Below are positions 35,577-47,690 of a stretch of 64,000 bases of DNA, in pieces (position 1 is the stretch's first letter; each line of letters opens with the position of its first letter). The stretch covers positions 466,891 to 530,890 of the forward strand of contig JXTC01000008.1 in NCBI GenBank assembly GCA_002914845.1, given 5' to 3'. Below the pieces are notes generated by a model. The model was not told where the DNA came from. It searched no databases and saw nothing but the letters and a program-made list of their open reading frames with translations. The translations under genes and the position numbers were made by a program. The stretch is from Trema orientale. Taxonomy: Eukaryota; Streptophyta; Magnoliopsida; Rosales; Cannabaceae.

Positions 35577-37180
35577 GTTGGAATAATATCCTATAAAGCA
35601 GTTTATTATTTTGACATTATGAATAATTTATTATCGGATTATTTGTTATCTATTTGTTGTTAATAAATTCTATGTTATGAATTTTATTTCATTTATGTCC
35701 CATTGATATACATGTGATGTGTATGTTTTTCTTATGCAAATATCTAAAAGATTCCGAGACATATAATGAGTAATAAAGAATTATTCATATGATGAGTTCA
35801 TATGTGGGAGACATTATATTCTTTATTTCATTATGTCTAAATTAAATTGTTCGCATTCTGCATATTGAAAATGGAATACTTTACTATGCCATAGAATGTA
35901 GTGTTGTCTAATTTAATTAATGAAGTCTCCAATCATCGAAGTGAGTCTTCAGATAAAAACACTAGTGTGTTATAGGAAATTTATAACAGTATTGAACAGG
36001 ACCTAGTAAATTAGAATTCGAGGTTATGTGCCGTAACTCAAATTTCTAATTTTACTAATCTAGCACTATTGTAGAAGACTTTAATCCTAGTGACTAACGA
36101 ACTTACTTTCATGTATTTTGTCTTTTTGAGTTACTAAAGGACTAGTTCCGATTTATGGTTCGAACTCCGGTATTTTGGAAGATAAGGTATATGAAATATG
36201 TAGAATGTTTTCATGATGGACACCATGCATATGATGTCACTTTGAGTTTTTTCAAGTACTTGGATAATATAAACTAGGGCCCCGATATTCACTATGTAAA
36301 TTTGACTGTGTTGGTATAAGCGGATACAAATACCGTAGTCAATTATTATCCATTAGATGAAAATAGCAACTCAAAGGTAAATATGTACTAGAGGGATAAT
36401 ACGGTAATTTCACCCTACTAGTACGGCATTGCATTGGGAGTATATTTGCAGGTATAGTATATGCTAAACGGATCAAGCTAATTAATTGTTAATAAGCTTC
36501 ACAGAAAATAAAAATGACATTTAGTCCAAGAGTTCAATATTGGACCTATAGTGGTGTGCCCCAATATTAATGGACAATGCCCAATCATAATTAAGAGTTA
36601 ATTATGATAATAGATATATGGTTCATTGGAGCTTGGGCTTTATAGATCCATCTGGTCCCCTGTCTAGCTCAAATTAAAGCCCAATAGTTATTTGATGATC
36701 AGTTGAGCCCAACAAGCCCAATAAGCCCATTAGGGTTTACTAATCTCTCTATATAGTTAAGAAAAAAGTTCTCTGACTGTACAATTAAGTGTTCTATGTG
36801 AAACACCCCCTCTAGAAGAGAGTGTCATACGAAAACCAGAGAGAGGAAGAGTAGAGAAAAATCGGCCATACTAGGGATTCACAGTCCTTGGTGTTTCAGC
36901 CATCTTGGAGAAATCGGTTCGAGAAGATTATCTTCTTGTTCATCTGCGGATCCTTCTATTGGCAATCAAGAAGGTGACCACCCACCGGATCAATCAAATG
37001 GCTTTCGAGAATAGACAGGAAGACGAGAAGGTTATGGAGCGAATTCGGGTATTGTTCTTGTCTAGATCAAAAGTTAATTTATGTTAGATCACGATCTGAA
37101 AGATTTTGTGAATAGAAAAATTTTAAATGCTAATTTCGCTGCGTTTCTTGATTTTATAAAACTATAGCGTTCTTGAAAAT
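35577..37180 (+). mobile_element. 3' LTR of the decayed copia element
   Basis: It starts TGTTGGAATAATATCC right after the purine-rich tract GTGGTGGAAAG that follows RNase H. It contains TATATAGTTAAGAAAAAAGT, a likely TATA/start region, near 36750. The 3' portion (36815-37105) is repeated in diverged form at 46750-47040. The right boundary near 37180 is an estimate. The matching 5' LTR was not found upstream. Confidence 0.6.
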
Positions 37181-37344
37181 GATTTTATGAAAATATTTTC
37201 TGGAAATTTATTCTAGTAAACACCAGTAGAAAGAAGTGTGGATTTAAAAACATTATACAATAGTGAGAACCTAATAGATGTATAATGACCAAGTCCAAAT
37301 TGACAAGTTTATGTGGTGTAGATCTTCAAATAGCTTAACAATTA

Positions 37345-37750
37345 TACTACAAGAAAAAAAGGCAGTAGCAAGGACAACAATAGCTAGGACTAAAAATCCT
37401 ACCAATTGCTCCTCAGACAGTGGCACATGTCCTTCTAGTAAGTGAGGATGACCAAAAATCTAGTAGCGAAGACAAATTCCTCAGTACATATGCTCACAGT
37501 ACAAACGCGAAATCCTCCATCGTTTTTGTAGGAAATATTTTTTTAAAAAAAATTTCATTTTTTGAAAAATAGTAATACCAAGGATATTGTCCTTGATACT
37601 GATTTTGACAGAATTAACAGGCGCAAAATATTGGCGCCTATGCCAAATTAATTAAAATGTGAACAAAAATTTTAATATAATTATTTTTTAGGGGTTTCTA
37701 CTACCAAACGATGTCGTTTGGTATCTGTGATCTTAGGGTTATGGTTTAGC
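37345..37750. mobile_element. Possible CACTA transposon terminus
   Basis: TACTACAAGAAAAAAAGGCA resembles the CACTACAAGAAAA terminus of plant CACTA (En/Spm) elements with one changed first base. It is followed by subterminal motifs repeated in both orientations (AGTAGCAAGGAC, ACCAAGGATATTGTCCTTG). A clear right terminus was not found. An ACGATGTCGT palindrome occurs at about 37709. Confidence 0.35.
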
Positions 37751-38340
37751 AAGGACTTTGTCATTGCGGATGAGCTTATAAAGCTCGACCATCTTCTAGC
37801 TCTAGCAGCTATGCTTTCTCTCTCTCTCTCTCTCTGAAATCTTTCTCTTTCGTAAACTCTCAGAAATATCTCTTTTTCTTAAATTCCTTTTCATCTTAGT
37901 ATCCATGTCTCTCTCTCTTTTAAAAATCTCCCTCTCTCTTAATTCCAATTCCCTCTTTATATCGCTCTCTCTTTTTAGCCGTTCATTTTCACTGCCCCCA
38001 CGAAGTCGAAAGCTCCGCCACAAGAGTTCAACAACTCCGTCTCACGTAATTATGATCTCCACCATACTTCAGGTCAGGTCAGTTCATCTTCTCCAGTTAG
38101 TTGAGGCTCTGTATGTAATAAGTATTTTTTTTGCTTCTAAAATTATTATTTAATGAGTATAATAATTTATATTAATACATAAGTAGGAGAACGTAATATT
38201 TAATGAATATAATATTAATTAATACATAAGCAAAAATGAAATTGGCAAGTTTAGAGAATGATGGAAGGATTAACAAAAGTGACTATAAGTGGGAGAATAT
38301 TATGAGTAATGCCATTTTAATTGGCTTTGAAAATTTTAAG
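37751..38340. other. CT-rich, promoter-like region without a recognised gene
   Basis: A (CT)n tract at 37816-37838 and scattered CT-rich runs up to 38000 are followed by a short GC-richer patch to about 38090. It could be a gene leader or a captured fragment. No protein is recognised. Confidence 0.3.
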
Positions 38341-38747
38341 GGATAGTTATATTTTATACCTTACATTTTATCTGTTTCTTCAATTTATACCTTGTATTTT
38401 AGTTATTATCGACATTATCCTTTACATTTATAAATTTTGAGAAATTCATATATTTTGTGAGTCAAACATTAATTTTGACCACAAAATTTACCAAAATATC
38501 TTTTAAAAATTTAAACATATATATTTAAAATTAAATCACCTTAGTAACTAAAACAATAAACATTTTCTATTAAAAACTATGCAAAAGACATTCAATTAAA
38601 TGAAAAAAAAAGTCTCGACCCAATATCTTGAGAAATGGAAAAGGAATAGTTAAATTTGTTGATTATCTTATATGGGCTTTCTTCTTCTAGGAATAGAATT
38701 AATTAATTTGTCCAAAACTTCCACCATTTCAGCTTGATGTAACTTTA

Positions 38748-38920
38748 ATGGCGATGCTTTTCTCTCTACCTCGTTCTCTTATCCAAGCTATATCCTCTCC
38801 TCCTGCTCCTGCCCCTCCTCATCATTTTCTTCTTCGCTTTTCACTATTAATTGTCGTATCCTGGCTCTCTTTGCCACTGCCAAGTTCCCTTCCTCATCGG
38901 AGGTATCATTATTGGGCTAT
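38748..38920 (+). pseudogene. Gene-like 5' fragment with transit-peptide-like N-terminus
   Basis: An ATG is followed by a serine-, proline-, leucine- and arginine-rich stretch (MAMLFSLPRSLIQAISSPPA and onward) that looks like an organelle-targeting or signal sequence. It is coded in GC-richer DNA than its surroundings and is cut off by a retroelement-type sequence near 38920. No conserved domain is reached. It lies within the foldback element, as expected of a captured exon. Confidence 0.35.
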
Positions 38921-38934
38921 TTCTAACACACAAA

Positions 38935-40400
38935 CCGTAAGTATACGGATCACAACAAGTAATATAAATGGTAAGAAAGTGTCAAATCCCACGAGGAGTA
39001 AATGATTCACAAATATTAAGTACTAACCGTAACTAGTTGGTGATTTATCCAAATGACAATAAATAGTTATTTTCAACCAAAATTAAAATGTGAATTCAAT
39101 ATAAAAGGAAATAGTAGAAATCAACGGTAAATAACCAAAGATAGTTTTATAACAATGATAAAAAGCCCAGAGATGCAATCTACCTTCTAACTCATTCAAT
39201 TACTAGTTTTCCTCACTGTTCAATCATTCACTTAAAGTTAACAATATAGAACTCAATGGTATTCACAAACTCTTTCCCAAGATATAATTGAAAATGTATA
39301 ACAAGATAATATGTTACTCCTAATATAAATTGATTAGATTTATTAAGCTTGGTAATTCCCAAATAAGGTTGCATAAGTTACATAAGTTTATAACTATCCT
39401 ATGCAAACCCACCCTATACTAGGTAATCTTATGTTATTGAAACTATGTCCAAACCTAAATCCCTTTTCCTAGTTCAAAGAGGTTTTACATAACAAATCTA
39501 TTTAGTGGCCAAATAAATAGAAGCATTAAGCACAAAGTAGAACAATTAACTCATCAATGGATATTAAAAATAAATGAGGAAAATAAAGCAATAGAATTAC
39601 ATTAGAGGTTTAATTACATCCCTAGAGAGAGAGTTTAGTTCACAGTTATGCAAAGGAAAACACAACAGAAATAAATAAGTTTATACACATTTACTGCAAA
39701 AAATAGAAGAATAAAACTAAAAGAAGAGAGAGAAAAACTTAGTGAAGCTTTGTCAATCTTCTCGTGTCCTCTTGGTTCCTCCTTCCTCTTGGTGTTTTCT
39801 CCTTCAAAAACTCTCCAAAACTTTGGTTGCTAGGGTTTCGTGATCCCCTTTCAGTTGAGCCGAAGATAGGTTAAATACTCGAGACAAACCGGCTACAATC
39901 CAGGAATTTTGCAACATGTTCTGTGCTTTGTGGTGCTGCAACGCCAAGATGGTCAAGAAGGTGGCGTTGCAATGCCAGACTATTCACTGCGATGCCACAA
40001 AACCTAGGAACCGGCGCTGTAGCGTGGGTTGCTGGAGCTTCTGGCGCTGCAGCGCCGGGTTGCTGGAGCTTCTGGCACTGCAGCACCTAGTTTTTGCCCA
40101 GTTCCAACCCACTTAATAGCACTTTTGCACAATGCTGAGATGATGTTCGCCCGTCTTCGCTTATGGATGATCAAAATTTCCTTAATTTAGCTTCAGTTTC
40201 ACTCGAAAAGTTGGTATTATTCGCTCAATGACTTCTCACCTGAAATATACACCAAAAACAACAATTCGGATAAAAGGAGCTCATAGACGAGTAATTTTTA
40301 AACTTGAAGGGATACTAAAGTTAAGTGTAGAATCTATTTAATAATCACCATGCTTATCCAAAAGCTCACTCATACAATCTACTCCTCAATTCTTACACTT
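38935..40400 (-). mobile_element. LTR-type retroelement sequence nested in the Pack-MULE-like element
   Basis: The stretch starting CAAACCGTAAGTATACGGAT and AAATCCCACGAGGAGTAAAT corresponds, on the minus strand, to a widespread plant LTR motif (a 'CCCACGAGG' block near a TACTTGCGGTTTGT end). The following kilobase (AT-rich, then CT/GC-richer around 39760-40090) has the composition of a long LTR. No coding region is present, so it is probably a solo LTR. Ends are approximate. Confidence 0.4.
40026..40087. repeat. 31 bp tandem repeat, GC-rich
   Basis: Two copies, 40026-40056 and 40057-40087, begin GGGTTGCTGGAGCTTCTGGC. The second differs at two positions (GCGCTGCAGCGCC against GCACTGCAGCACC). 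Similar GCGCTGCAACGCC words occur just upstream (39940-40020). Confidence 0.85.
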
Positions 40401-41119
40401 CCTTTCACCCAAGCATTTTTCCTAAATTTTTCAAATTAGACATAATAAAATCGCTTAGAAACCATATAAATCCCTCCCCAAATCTAAGATTTCGTTCTTC
40501 TCCTCCATCTTTTTTGGCACTTACATCTGGATATCGCTCCGGAATCCTTATGGAGAATGCCACCACCTTCACTCTCCATTTCCTCGCCACTAACTCACTT
40601 GAATCGTTTAGGCTCAATCACCGAACTCCATGCTCTTTCTCCATTTCGTTCTTCTACTTGATTGTTCTAAGAATGCCCTGATAGTCTGCAATTTGGGTCT
40701 AGTTTGGCCAGAATGAAATAATCCAGTAATGCAGAAGATACTTGGCCGAAAGCTTGCTTCTTTATTAGGGAAAAACTCTTGATACAAGAAACTAAGGCTT
40801 TTTTTAATTAATTGGAAGTTTTTGAATTCTATATCTTAATTGCTTTAGTTATTGAGTTTAGTTTAATTTTTAAACTTCAATTAATTGTTAAATATATATA
40901 TGTTTAATTTTTTAAAGGGTATATTCGAAAATTTTCTGGTCAAAATTAGTGCTTGGCCTACAGAAGATATAAATTTATCAATAATTATAAATGTACAGAA
41001 CAATGTTGATAATAATTATAAATGTACAGGACAATATTAATAATAATCATAATATAAGGTATAAATTAAACAAATGAATGAATACAAGGTATAAAAAGGT
41101 AATTAATCCAAATTTTAAA

Positions 41120-42317
41120 GATAAATATTGGACTTTACTCGATGTATGGTTGCAATCTTAATTGTTGGCTTGGGAAAGTGGAAACTTCCGAATGTAAAGT
41201 CAGTGAAACTATGTCTAATAGGCACCACAAATTGGTGCCACTTTGTTGAAATTAACATGCACATGACGTGCAAATAAGAAGAAGGAGATGTGGACTTCAC
41301 TTCAGCTAAAAATACCCTCTTTCTCATAATTGGAGTGCATCCAAAAATCCCTCGATAGAGAGCTTCTAAAGAGAGAAAATTAATTTCTCATTTGCAAGTG
41401 TTATTTCCTCAATTTTGTGGGAGAGTTGTTTCTCTTATTTTTGAGAGAGAGTGTAACTGTTTTATCATTATAAAAACAGAAGATATTGTAGTCCTCATTT
41501 TACAATAGTGACATCCTCCTATACTTGCCTATGTGATTTCACTCTAATTTATTTGGGGTTTTTTCATGTTAAATACTCGAGTTCATTATTTTTCCTTATT
41601 TTTAATCTCTTATCTACTTCAGTTGTATTTTTATGTTTTGTACTGCCACAATTTCCTATAATTATGTGCATTATTATTGAGAATAATTATGTACATTATT
41701 ATTGAGATATAATGGCTAAGAGTGGTGAGAAATCATAGCAAGATGATTACCATCACCATTGGTACTATCTTTTCACTCATGAAGTAATTTTTCAACTTGT
41801 TAATGGATTCCATGCCCAAATTTGTAAAAACTGTGGGAATAATTTTTTTTTTTAAAAAAAAAGAAGTTAGGATAATGACTCTAAATGCCCTAATTTTTTA
41901 TTTTCTGCAAAAATTAACCCAATATTTTTTAATAAATGGATAATATATAAAATCTCTGCAATGTGTAATTTGAGCAAATAAAAAGACTGAAATACATCTC
42001 ATTTATTAATTAGAAATATTTTATGAATATTATAGCATGAACATCCTTTTGATATTTGTAATCAATCTCTTGATTTAGATAACTATCAATCTCTCATTGA
42101 TTAATAAATTGACTCACCAACCCCTGATTGATTGATTAATTCACTAATTCATGTGATGTGATTTATATTCCTGCGTGTATCTTACAATTATAAGTAAGTG
42201 TTGATTTTAGCACAATTTTTGCAAAAACTAGTAGAAGAGCAAGAAGGTCTAGGAACTTATTGGAAATTAATGAACATAATCTTTAAAAGAAAGAAGGATG
42301 TCCAAGCCAGAGATCGC
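41120..42317. other. Intergenic up to the assembly gap, no gene
   Basis: AT-rich sequence with several ATTAATTAAT-like runs. A short frame immediately before the gap (42198-42317) cannot be judged because the rest is unread. Confidence 0.45.
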
Positions 42318-43259
42318 NNNNNNNNNNNNNNNNNNNNNNNNNNNNNNNNNNNNNNNNNNNNNNNNNNNNNNNNNNNNNNNNNNNNNNNNNNNNNNNNNNN
42401 NNNNNNNNNNNNNNNNNNNNNNNNNNNNNNNNNNNNNNNNNNNNNNNNNNNNNNNNNNNNNNNNNNNNNNNNNNNNNNNNNNNNNNNNNNNNNNNNNNNN
42501 NNNNNNNNNNNNNNNNNNNNNNNNNNNNNNNNNNNNNNNNNNNNNNNNNNNNNNNNNNNNNNNNNNNNNNNNNNNNNNNNNNNNNNNNNNNNNNNNNNNN
42601 NNNNNNNNNNNNNNNNNNNNNNNNNNNNNNNNNNNNNNNNNNNNNNNNNNNNNNNNNNNNNNNNNNNNNNNNNNNNNNNNNNNNNNNNNNNNNNNNNNNN
42701 NNNNNNNNNNNNNNNNNNNNNNNNNNNNNNNNNNNNNNNNNNNNNNNNNNNNNNNNNNNNNNNNNNNNNNNNNNNNNNNNNNNNNNNNNNNNNNNNNNNN
42801 NNNNNNNNNNNNNNNNNNNNNNNNNNNNNNNNNNNNNNNNNNNNNNNNNNNNNNNNNNNNNNNNNNNNNNNNNNNNNNNNNNNNNNNNNNNNNNNNNNNN
42901 NNNNNNNNNNNNNNNNNNNNNNNNNNNNNNNNNNNNNNNNNNNNNNNNNNNNNNNNNNNNNNNNNNNNNNNNNNNNNNNNNNNNNNNNNNNNNNNNNNNN
43001 NNNNNNNNNNNNNNNNNNNNNNNNNNNNNNNNNNNNNNNNNNNNNNNNNNNNNNNNNNNNNNNNNNNNNNNNNNNNNNNNNNNNNNNNNNNNNNNNNNNN
43101 NNNNNNNNNNNNNNNNNNNNNNNNNNNNNNNNNNNNNNNNNNNNNNNNNNNNNNNNNNNNNNNNNNNNNNNNNNNNNNNNNNNNNNNNNNNNNNNNNNNN
43201 NNNNNNNNNNNNNNNNNNNNNNNNNNNNNNNNNNNNNNNNNNNNNNNNNNNNNNNNNNN
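42318..43259. other. Assembly gap (942 N)
   Basis: All bases are N. Any open frame spanning it is an artefact. The length is not a round number, so it may be an estimated gap inside a repeat. Confidence 1.
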
Positions 43260-44050
43260 TTAATTGGAAGAATTTCTCATATTGAATACTTTAGAATAAT
43301 ATTTGTTCTTAATTGCTATATTTTCTGGTTATGTGTTTGGGATGTGAAACATATAATTGAGTGATAAATAGGAATCAAAGTTAGTAACAGTTAGACGAAC
43401 AATTAAGTGAATCTTGAAGCCTTATTTTCTCATATTGATATTTTCATTTATTATTTTGTGATTATTTTAATTTATTGCTAAGTTTATTTTTATTTTCAAT
43501 TTTTCTTTCTATTTTTCGTTACCTTTTATTATTGATTTACTTCTCTGTGGGATCGACACCTTAATCTATACTGCGATAGCCGCTAGTATATTTTGAGTGT
43601 AGACAGACGTGTCCTCGGCAACCTAGCGATTGTTCGGTCTCTGCTTTGGGGGCGGGACCACTCGGACGAAGTACCGGCAAATCGAGTATGGAATTAGAGC
43701 TTGGGTAGGGCATCAACCACAGCACAGGTTGCGAACCTATCAGGATGCTTCCTTGCAGAACCCAACAAGGGCTCTAATTCAATAGAGTGATTGGGAAACC
43801 TTGTAACAATGGCTTATGGTTGTTAGAGATTAACCCAGTGGGGTTAGAGCCTATGGAGTAAGTGAGGGTGCAAATAGACTAGTTGCTAAGTTGTATCTTC
43901 AGGTCAGCTAGCTCTTCTAGTAGGGCAGCTCGGCTTGCAGCTGTTGCATCTCTTGTACCTAAGGCAGCTCAGTCAGGTTAGGTAGCTGGCATTCCTTAGC
44001 TAAAGAAAAGCAAGCAGCAGAAGATTGGTCCAGGAACATTCAAAAAATTT
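43260..44050. mobile_element. LTR-retrotransposon-like remnant after the gap
   Basis: The segment has the order seen at the ends of some long plant LTRs: an AT-rich stretch, then CTCTGTGGGATCGACACCTT and ATACTGCGATAGCCGCTAGT near 43545-43590. The sequence that follows (43600-44050) is unusually GC-rich for this window, with repeated GGCAGCTCGG/GCAGCT words, but gives no protein I recognise. Confidence 0.35.
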
Positions 44051-44059
44051 TTCAAAACA

Positions 44060-45805
44060 ATTGACTATATGAGTGCATAGTATTAATTCATAAAAAAACA
44101 GAAAACGTACAAAGTGAATAGATATAATACCTCTTATAACCTATCTGCAGATCCTAGCTTTTCTGTTTTCTAAACCACGATCTTCTAATTCAAGCTTCAA
44201 GCATAACTGAATGAACGTGTGGGCGTTGCGTATAATTCCTTAAACTCACACCTTAGGCACTTGCAATATTCTTAACAGATGAGATTATAAGAGTTTATTC
44301 TACAGAGAATAGGAAGACTCTCTTCATTTTCTCTCTAGGTTATAGAGGCTCTGTAGAAAATAATACGTAGTGTATCTATATTTTCTGCTAGGGTTTTCTT
44401 TATATATATATATTGAACTATTTAATAAATAAAATATTAATCAAATATATATATAACTTTAAAAAAACGTGACTTTATTTTTTTTAAAGAAAATATAACT
44501 TTATATATATCTATATATATATATTTAATCTAATTCATATATATATATACTAGCAGATAATTCACTCCTTCAAAGAAGAGTGTTTCACTTTTAGTCAGTT
44601 TCCCAATTTCTATTTATCTGATTTTCTGATAATTAAATATTTTTAAATTCAAAATTTAAACAAATTAGAAAACTTATCCCTCCATATAATTAAATTAATT
44701 AATTTTTTTAAATTAATTAATTAATAACAATTATTAATTACATATAGATAAACTATTTATCTAGACAAAGTGTACAGTAACAAAAATAATGTAATATCCA
44801 GTACTGTGTTTATAAGAGGTGGAATTGGGGACCTATGGACCTGTAATTCAAGCTCCAATAAATTATAACAAAATTAATTTAAACTCTTTAATTAATTTAT
44901 CTAATTTATTAATTCCAGTATTACTTCACCAAAATTCTAGAATTGCACTCTTAAAGTTACAGAATTAATTTACTCAGAAAACAACGAGTAGTCCATCGAT
45001 TTAATCATTGTATATAGTTCAATCCTCCATAGACAATTAATAATTAGAGCTAGGTCATGTTCCGTTTACCTCTCCAATTACATCTTTATCTTTATGTACC
45101 ATTGATTCTCCAATGAACAATTAATTTATAAATCTATTATAAATTGAGTACTGAAATTGTTCAAGTCCTGAATCAATATACAAGGGAATCATCTTTCTAG
45201 CTTCCTAATGGAAGGAATGGATTCCATATCTATAAGCTACATTCCCATCTACTTATCTCATCATGCTCCCAAAATACAAGTATTTCTATCTGTTTAGGAA
45301 ACAAACCTTTAACAAGTATGTTAAATAATATAATGTTATATATAGGAGTCTATAACTACTCAAGATTAAGATTGATTTACATATGATCATCAAGTGACAT
45401 TATTTGAACTCTCAACAGTTAACAGAATTTATGTGAGATTCAAATCATGTATGGTCCATTCCTGTATAATTGAATTATATAAAGTACATCCATTGTGATG
45501 TCAATACATCAATAGTCCGGATAAGACTATTACATTCTCAATGTTAATGGACCGTACTAATAATATTTAATTAAAGATCTCAAACTTTAATTAATTATTA
45601 CAGACTATATTTAGTTTATTATCCATAAATTTAATCTTCATGTATATAACACTTATATACTAAATTTTTGGTCACATAAATAAACTAAGGATTTTCTGAT
45701 ATTTAAAGACATACAAATTATGTACAAATTCAAATAGAAAAATGCCATTTTATTAATTCAATAAACATCCAAAATATACATGCTCTTAGGGCATAAAACC
45801 TAACA
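44060..45805 (-). mobile_element. Probable solo copia-type LTR
   Basis: On the minus strand the unit starts TGTTAGGTTTTATGCCCTAA at 45805, similar in plan to the LTR at 35577 (TGTTGGAATAATATCCTATA). It contains TGAAACACTCTTCTTTGAAG near 44580 and ends around ACTTTGTACGTTTTCTGTTT near 44090, as many copia LTRs do. There is no coding region on either side. The 3' boundary is not fixed. Confidence 0.45.
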
Positions 45806-45829
45806 GTAAGGGCTCTTATACTCGCTGTA

Positions 45830-46660
45830 AATATATAAGAAAGAACGAAAAGAAATAAAAGAATGAGAAAGACCAAAAAGAAATAATAGAATGATTATTC
45901 TCTCTATCCTTCTCTCTCCATATTATTTCTCTTTTATTTAGTTTATGTAATGTTCATTATATTTTATTTTAGTTTTATAACACATTATCAGCATTAATAT
46001 AATCTCAAGTTCTTCCAAGTACGATGATATATGTTCCTCTGAAAGTATAATTCTCTCATTGAATAATAAATATTCTTCTATGGCTGCAAATTAAGATTTC
46101 TAACACTTTTACCTATAAAAACCCAAAAAAATTATAAAAATATGGAGGTCAGGTTTTTTTTTTCCAATTTCTGTAAGTTTTTTATTAAAAAAATATCTTT
46201 TTAAAGAATGTTTAGGAAAATACTATTTTAAAAATGGTTACTAGTCATCAATTTCTTAAAACTGGTTACTGATTACTAATTACTAATTGTATATCAGTTA
46301 TAAATATATTTGGTTACTAATTATCAGTTTCTGAAAACTAGTTATCAGTTACTAGTCACTATTTTAAAAATGTAATTTTTTTAAATATATTGGTCAAACT
46401 CCAATAGTGATTTTAATATTTAAATATCAATAGTTATAAAAATTTTGATTGTTGGATATAGATTTAATGATTATAATTTAATGATTAGTTAGCCAAAAAA
46501 CTTTAGAGTATTTACTATTTATTTTACATATCAATAGTTATTTTTATATAATTTAATTGATTCTGCAATCTGATTCCTCCACCTTAACACCATTAATAAT
46601 TTTTTAATAACACTATTAACTTTTTTTTAAGAAGAACACTCTTAACACGGAGGAAAATAT
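45830..46660. other. AT-rich intergenic with short direct repeats, no gene
   Basis: 46230-46380 repeats words such as ACTGGTTACTGATTACTAAT and AACTAGTTATCAGTTACTAG. No gene or clear element. Confidence 0.45.
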
Positions 46661-46662
46661 AG

Positions 46663-46735
46663 GCTCAGCGTAATACTCTAGGCCAGTCCGAAGGGGGTTG
46701 GTAACTGGGATGGAGAGGTTGGTAGACCACCGGTT
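46663..46735. repeat. Short inverted repeat
   Basis: GGCTCAGCGTAATAC at the left is answered by GCTGAGCC and TAGGTATTAC on the right, around a GC-rich loop. It may be a small foldback; no duplication was found. Confidence 0.5.
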
Positions 46736-46744
46736 AGGCTGAGC

Positions 46745-47110
46745 CTAGGTATTACAAAGAGTGTCATACAAAAAACATAGAGAAAGAGAGAGGAAGGAAT
46801 TCAGCCACACCTAGGGTTCATACTCTATGGGTGTTTCGGCTATCCCTGTGAAATTGGATCAAGAAGATCGTCTTCTTGTTCGTCTATAGATTTCTCTATT
46901 TGGAATCAAAAAGGTGACTACTTACTAAATCAACCAAAGGGCTTTAGAGAATATATGGTAAGATGAGAAGATTATAGAGTAAATATGAGTATTATTCTTA
47001 TTTAAATCCATGAATTAATCTATGTTAGATAACGATCTTATATTGGTCTTTACTTATATTTGAGATCTTATGCAAATTGTAGTGGAAAATGATAATAAAC
47101 CAGCTATTAC
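46745..47110 (+). mobile_element. Truncated copia LTR 3' piece
   Basis: 46750-47040 follows the copia LTR at 36815-37105 block by block: AGAGTGTCATAC, CCACACCTAGGGTTCA, GGTGTTTCGGCTAT, GATCGTCTTCTTGTTCGTCT, AATCAAAAAGGTGACTAC, and the end CTATGTTAGATAACGATCT. It is in the same orientation as that LTR. The 5' part is missing. Confidence 0.75.
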
Positions 47111-47119
47111 GTGAAATTT

Positions 47120-47575
47120 CAGGCCTTGGGCCTTTAGGTAAATGACTTTTTATATAAATCTAGGTCCATCGTCCAAAAGTTTGGAAAACTTTTAATTGAA
47201 ACTTTTGAGAATTTCCGGACTTGTTTAGAAAAATACCACTCTTTAATAAGATCTAGAAAATTATCATTTTTAAAAATTTTGTACTTTTTAAAAGTATTTA
47301 TGGTAACTATTCAAGTTACTTTGAGTAATCTAGAGTTACTTGAACTAACTACCATTTCCGTCAAGTAACTAGTTCGATTACCTGAAATAACTTGACCAAT
47401 AATCTCAAATATCTCGTCAATTAGTGAAAAATGATACTTTTATAAATATTTTGAAAGCGAGATTTTTCTAATAGATGCTGAATTTTTCAGAAAAAAAAGT
47501 CCCGGAAAAAATTTAAAAATACAGGATTTTTCAATTTTTTTTAAAAAAAACTTTACCATAAAAAATCAAGTTTCC
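47120..47575. mobile_element. AT-rich foldback repeat, copy 3
   Basis: It shares TTAGAAAAATACCACT, CAAGTTACTTTGAGTAA, TCTCGTCAATTAGTGAAAAA and the ending ACAGGATTTTTCAATTTTTT with 20660-21045. The ends contain inverted pieces (TTTCCGGACTTG against GTCCCGGAAA). It lies about 120 bp from the stop codon of the PUB24-like gene. Confidence 0.5.
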
Positions 47576-47690
47576 TCTTACCTAAATTGAGCTGCCTGCT
47601 AGGAGTATTACTCATTATCATTTCAAAATTATGATAAAGAACAAAAGAAAAAGAATAAGTTCTACAAATTTATGATAATTCCAAATAATG

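Larger units (their letters stand above)
38341..41109. mobile_element. Pack-MULE-like foldback, 2.77 kb, with captured sequence
   Basis: The left arm (38341 to about 38540) begins GGATAGTTATATTTTATACC. The reverse complement of the right arm (about 40920-41109) begins GGATTAATTACCTTTTTATA. Further inside, the arms share TTTATACCTTGTATT, TACATTTATAA and ACTAATTTTGACCAGAAAAT versus ATTAATTTTGACCACAAAAT. Flanking 10-mers are AAATTTTAAG (38331-38340) and AAATTTTAAA (41110-41119), 9 of 10 equal. The arms belong to the family of the MITEs at 21104 and 53023. The interior holds a gene-like 5' fragment and a nested LTR-type repeat; no transposase is seen. Confidence 0.55.

Noticed and set aside
39916..40116. 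66-codon cysteine/tryptophan-rich frame
   Set aside because: It translates the 31 bp GC-rich tandem repeat and neighbouring similar words in a repeat element; it could superficially look like a small cysteine-rich peptide but has no signal peptide.
42198..43364. 388- and 321-codon frames across the N gap
   Set aside because: The frames consist almost wholly of unread bases and therefore carry no information.
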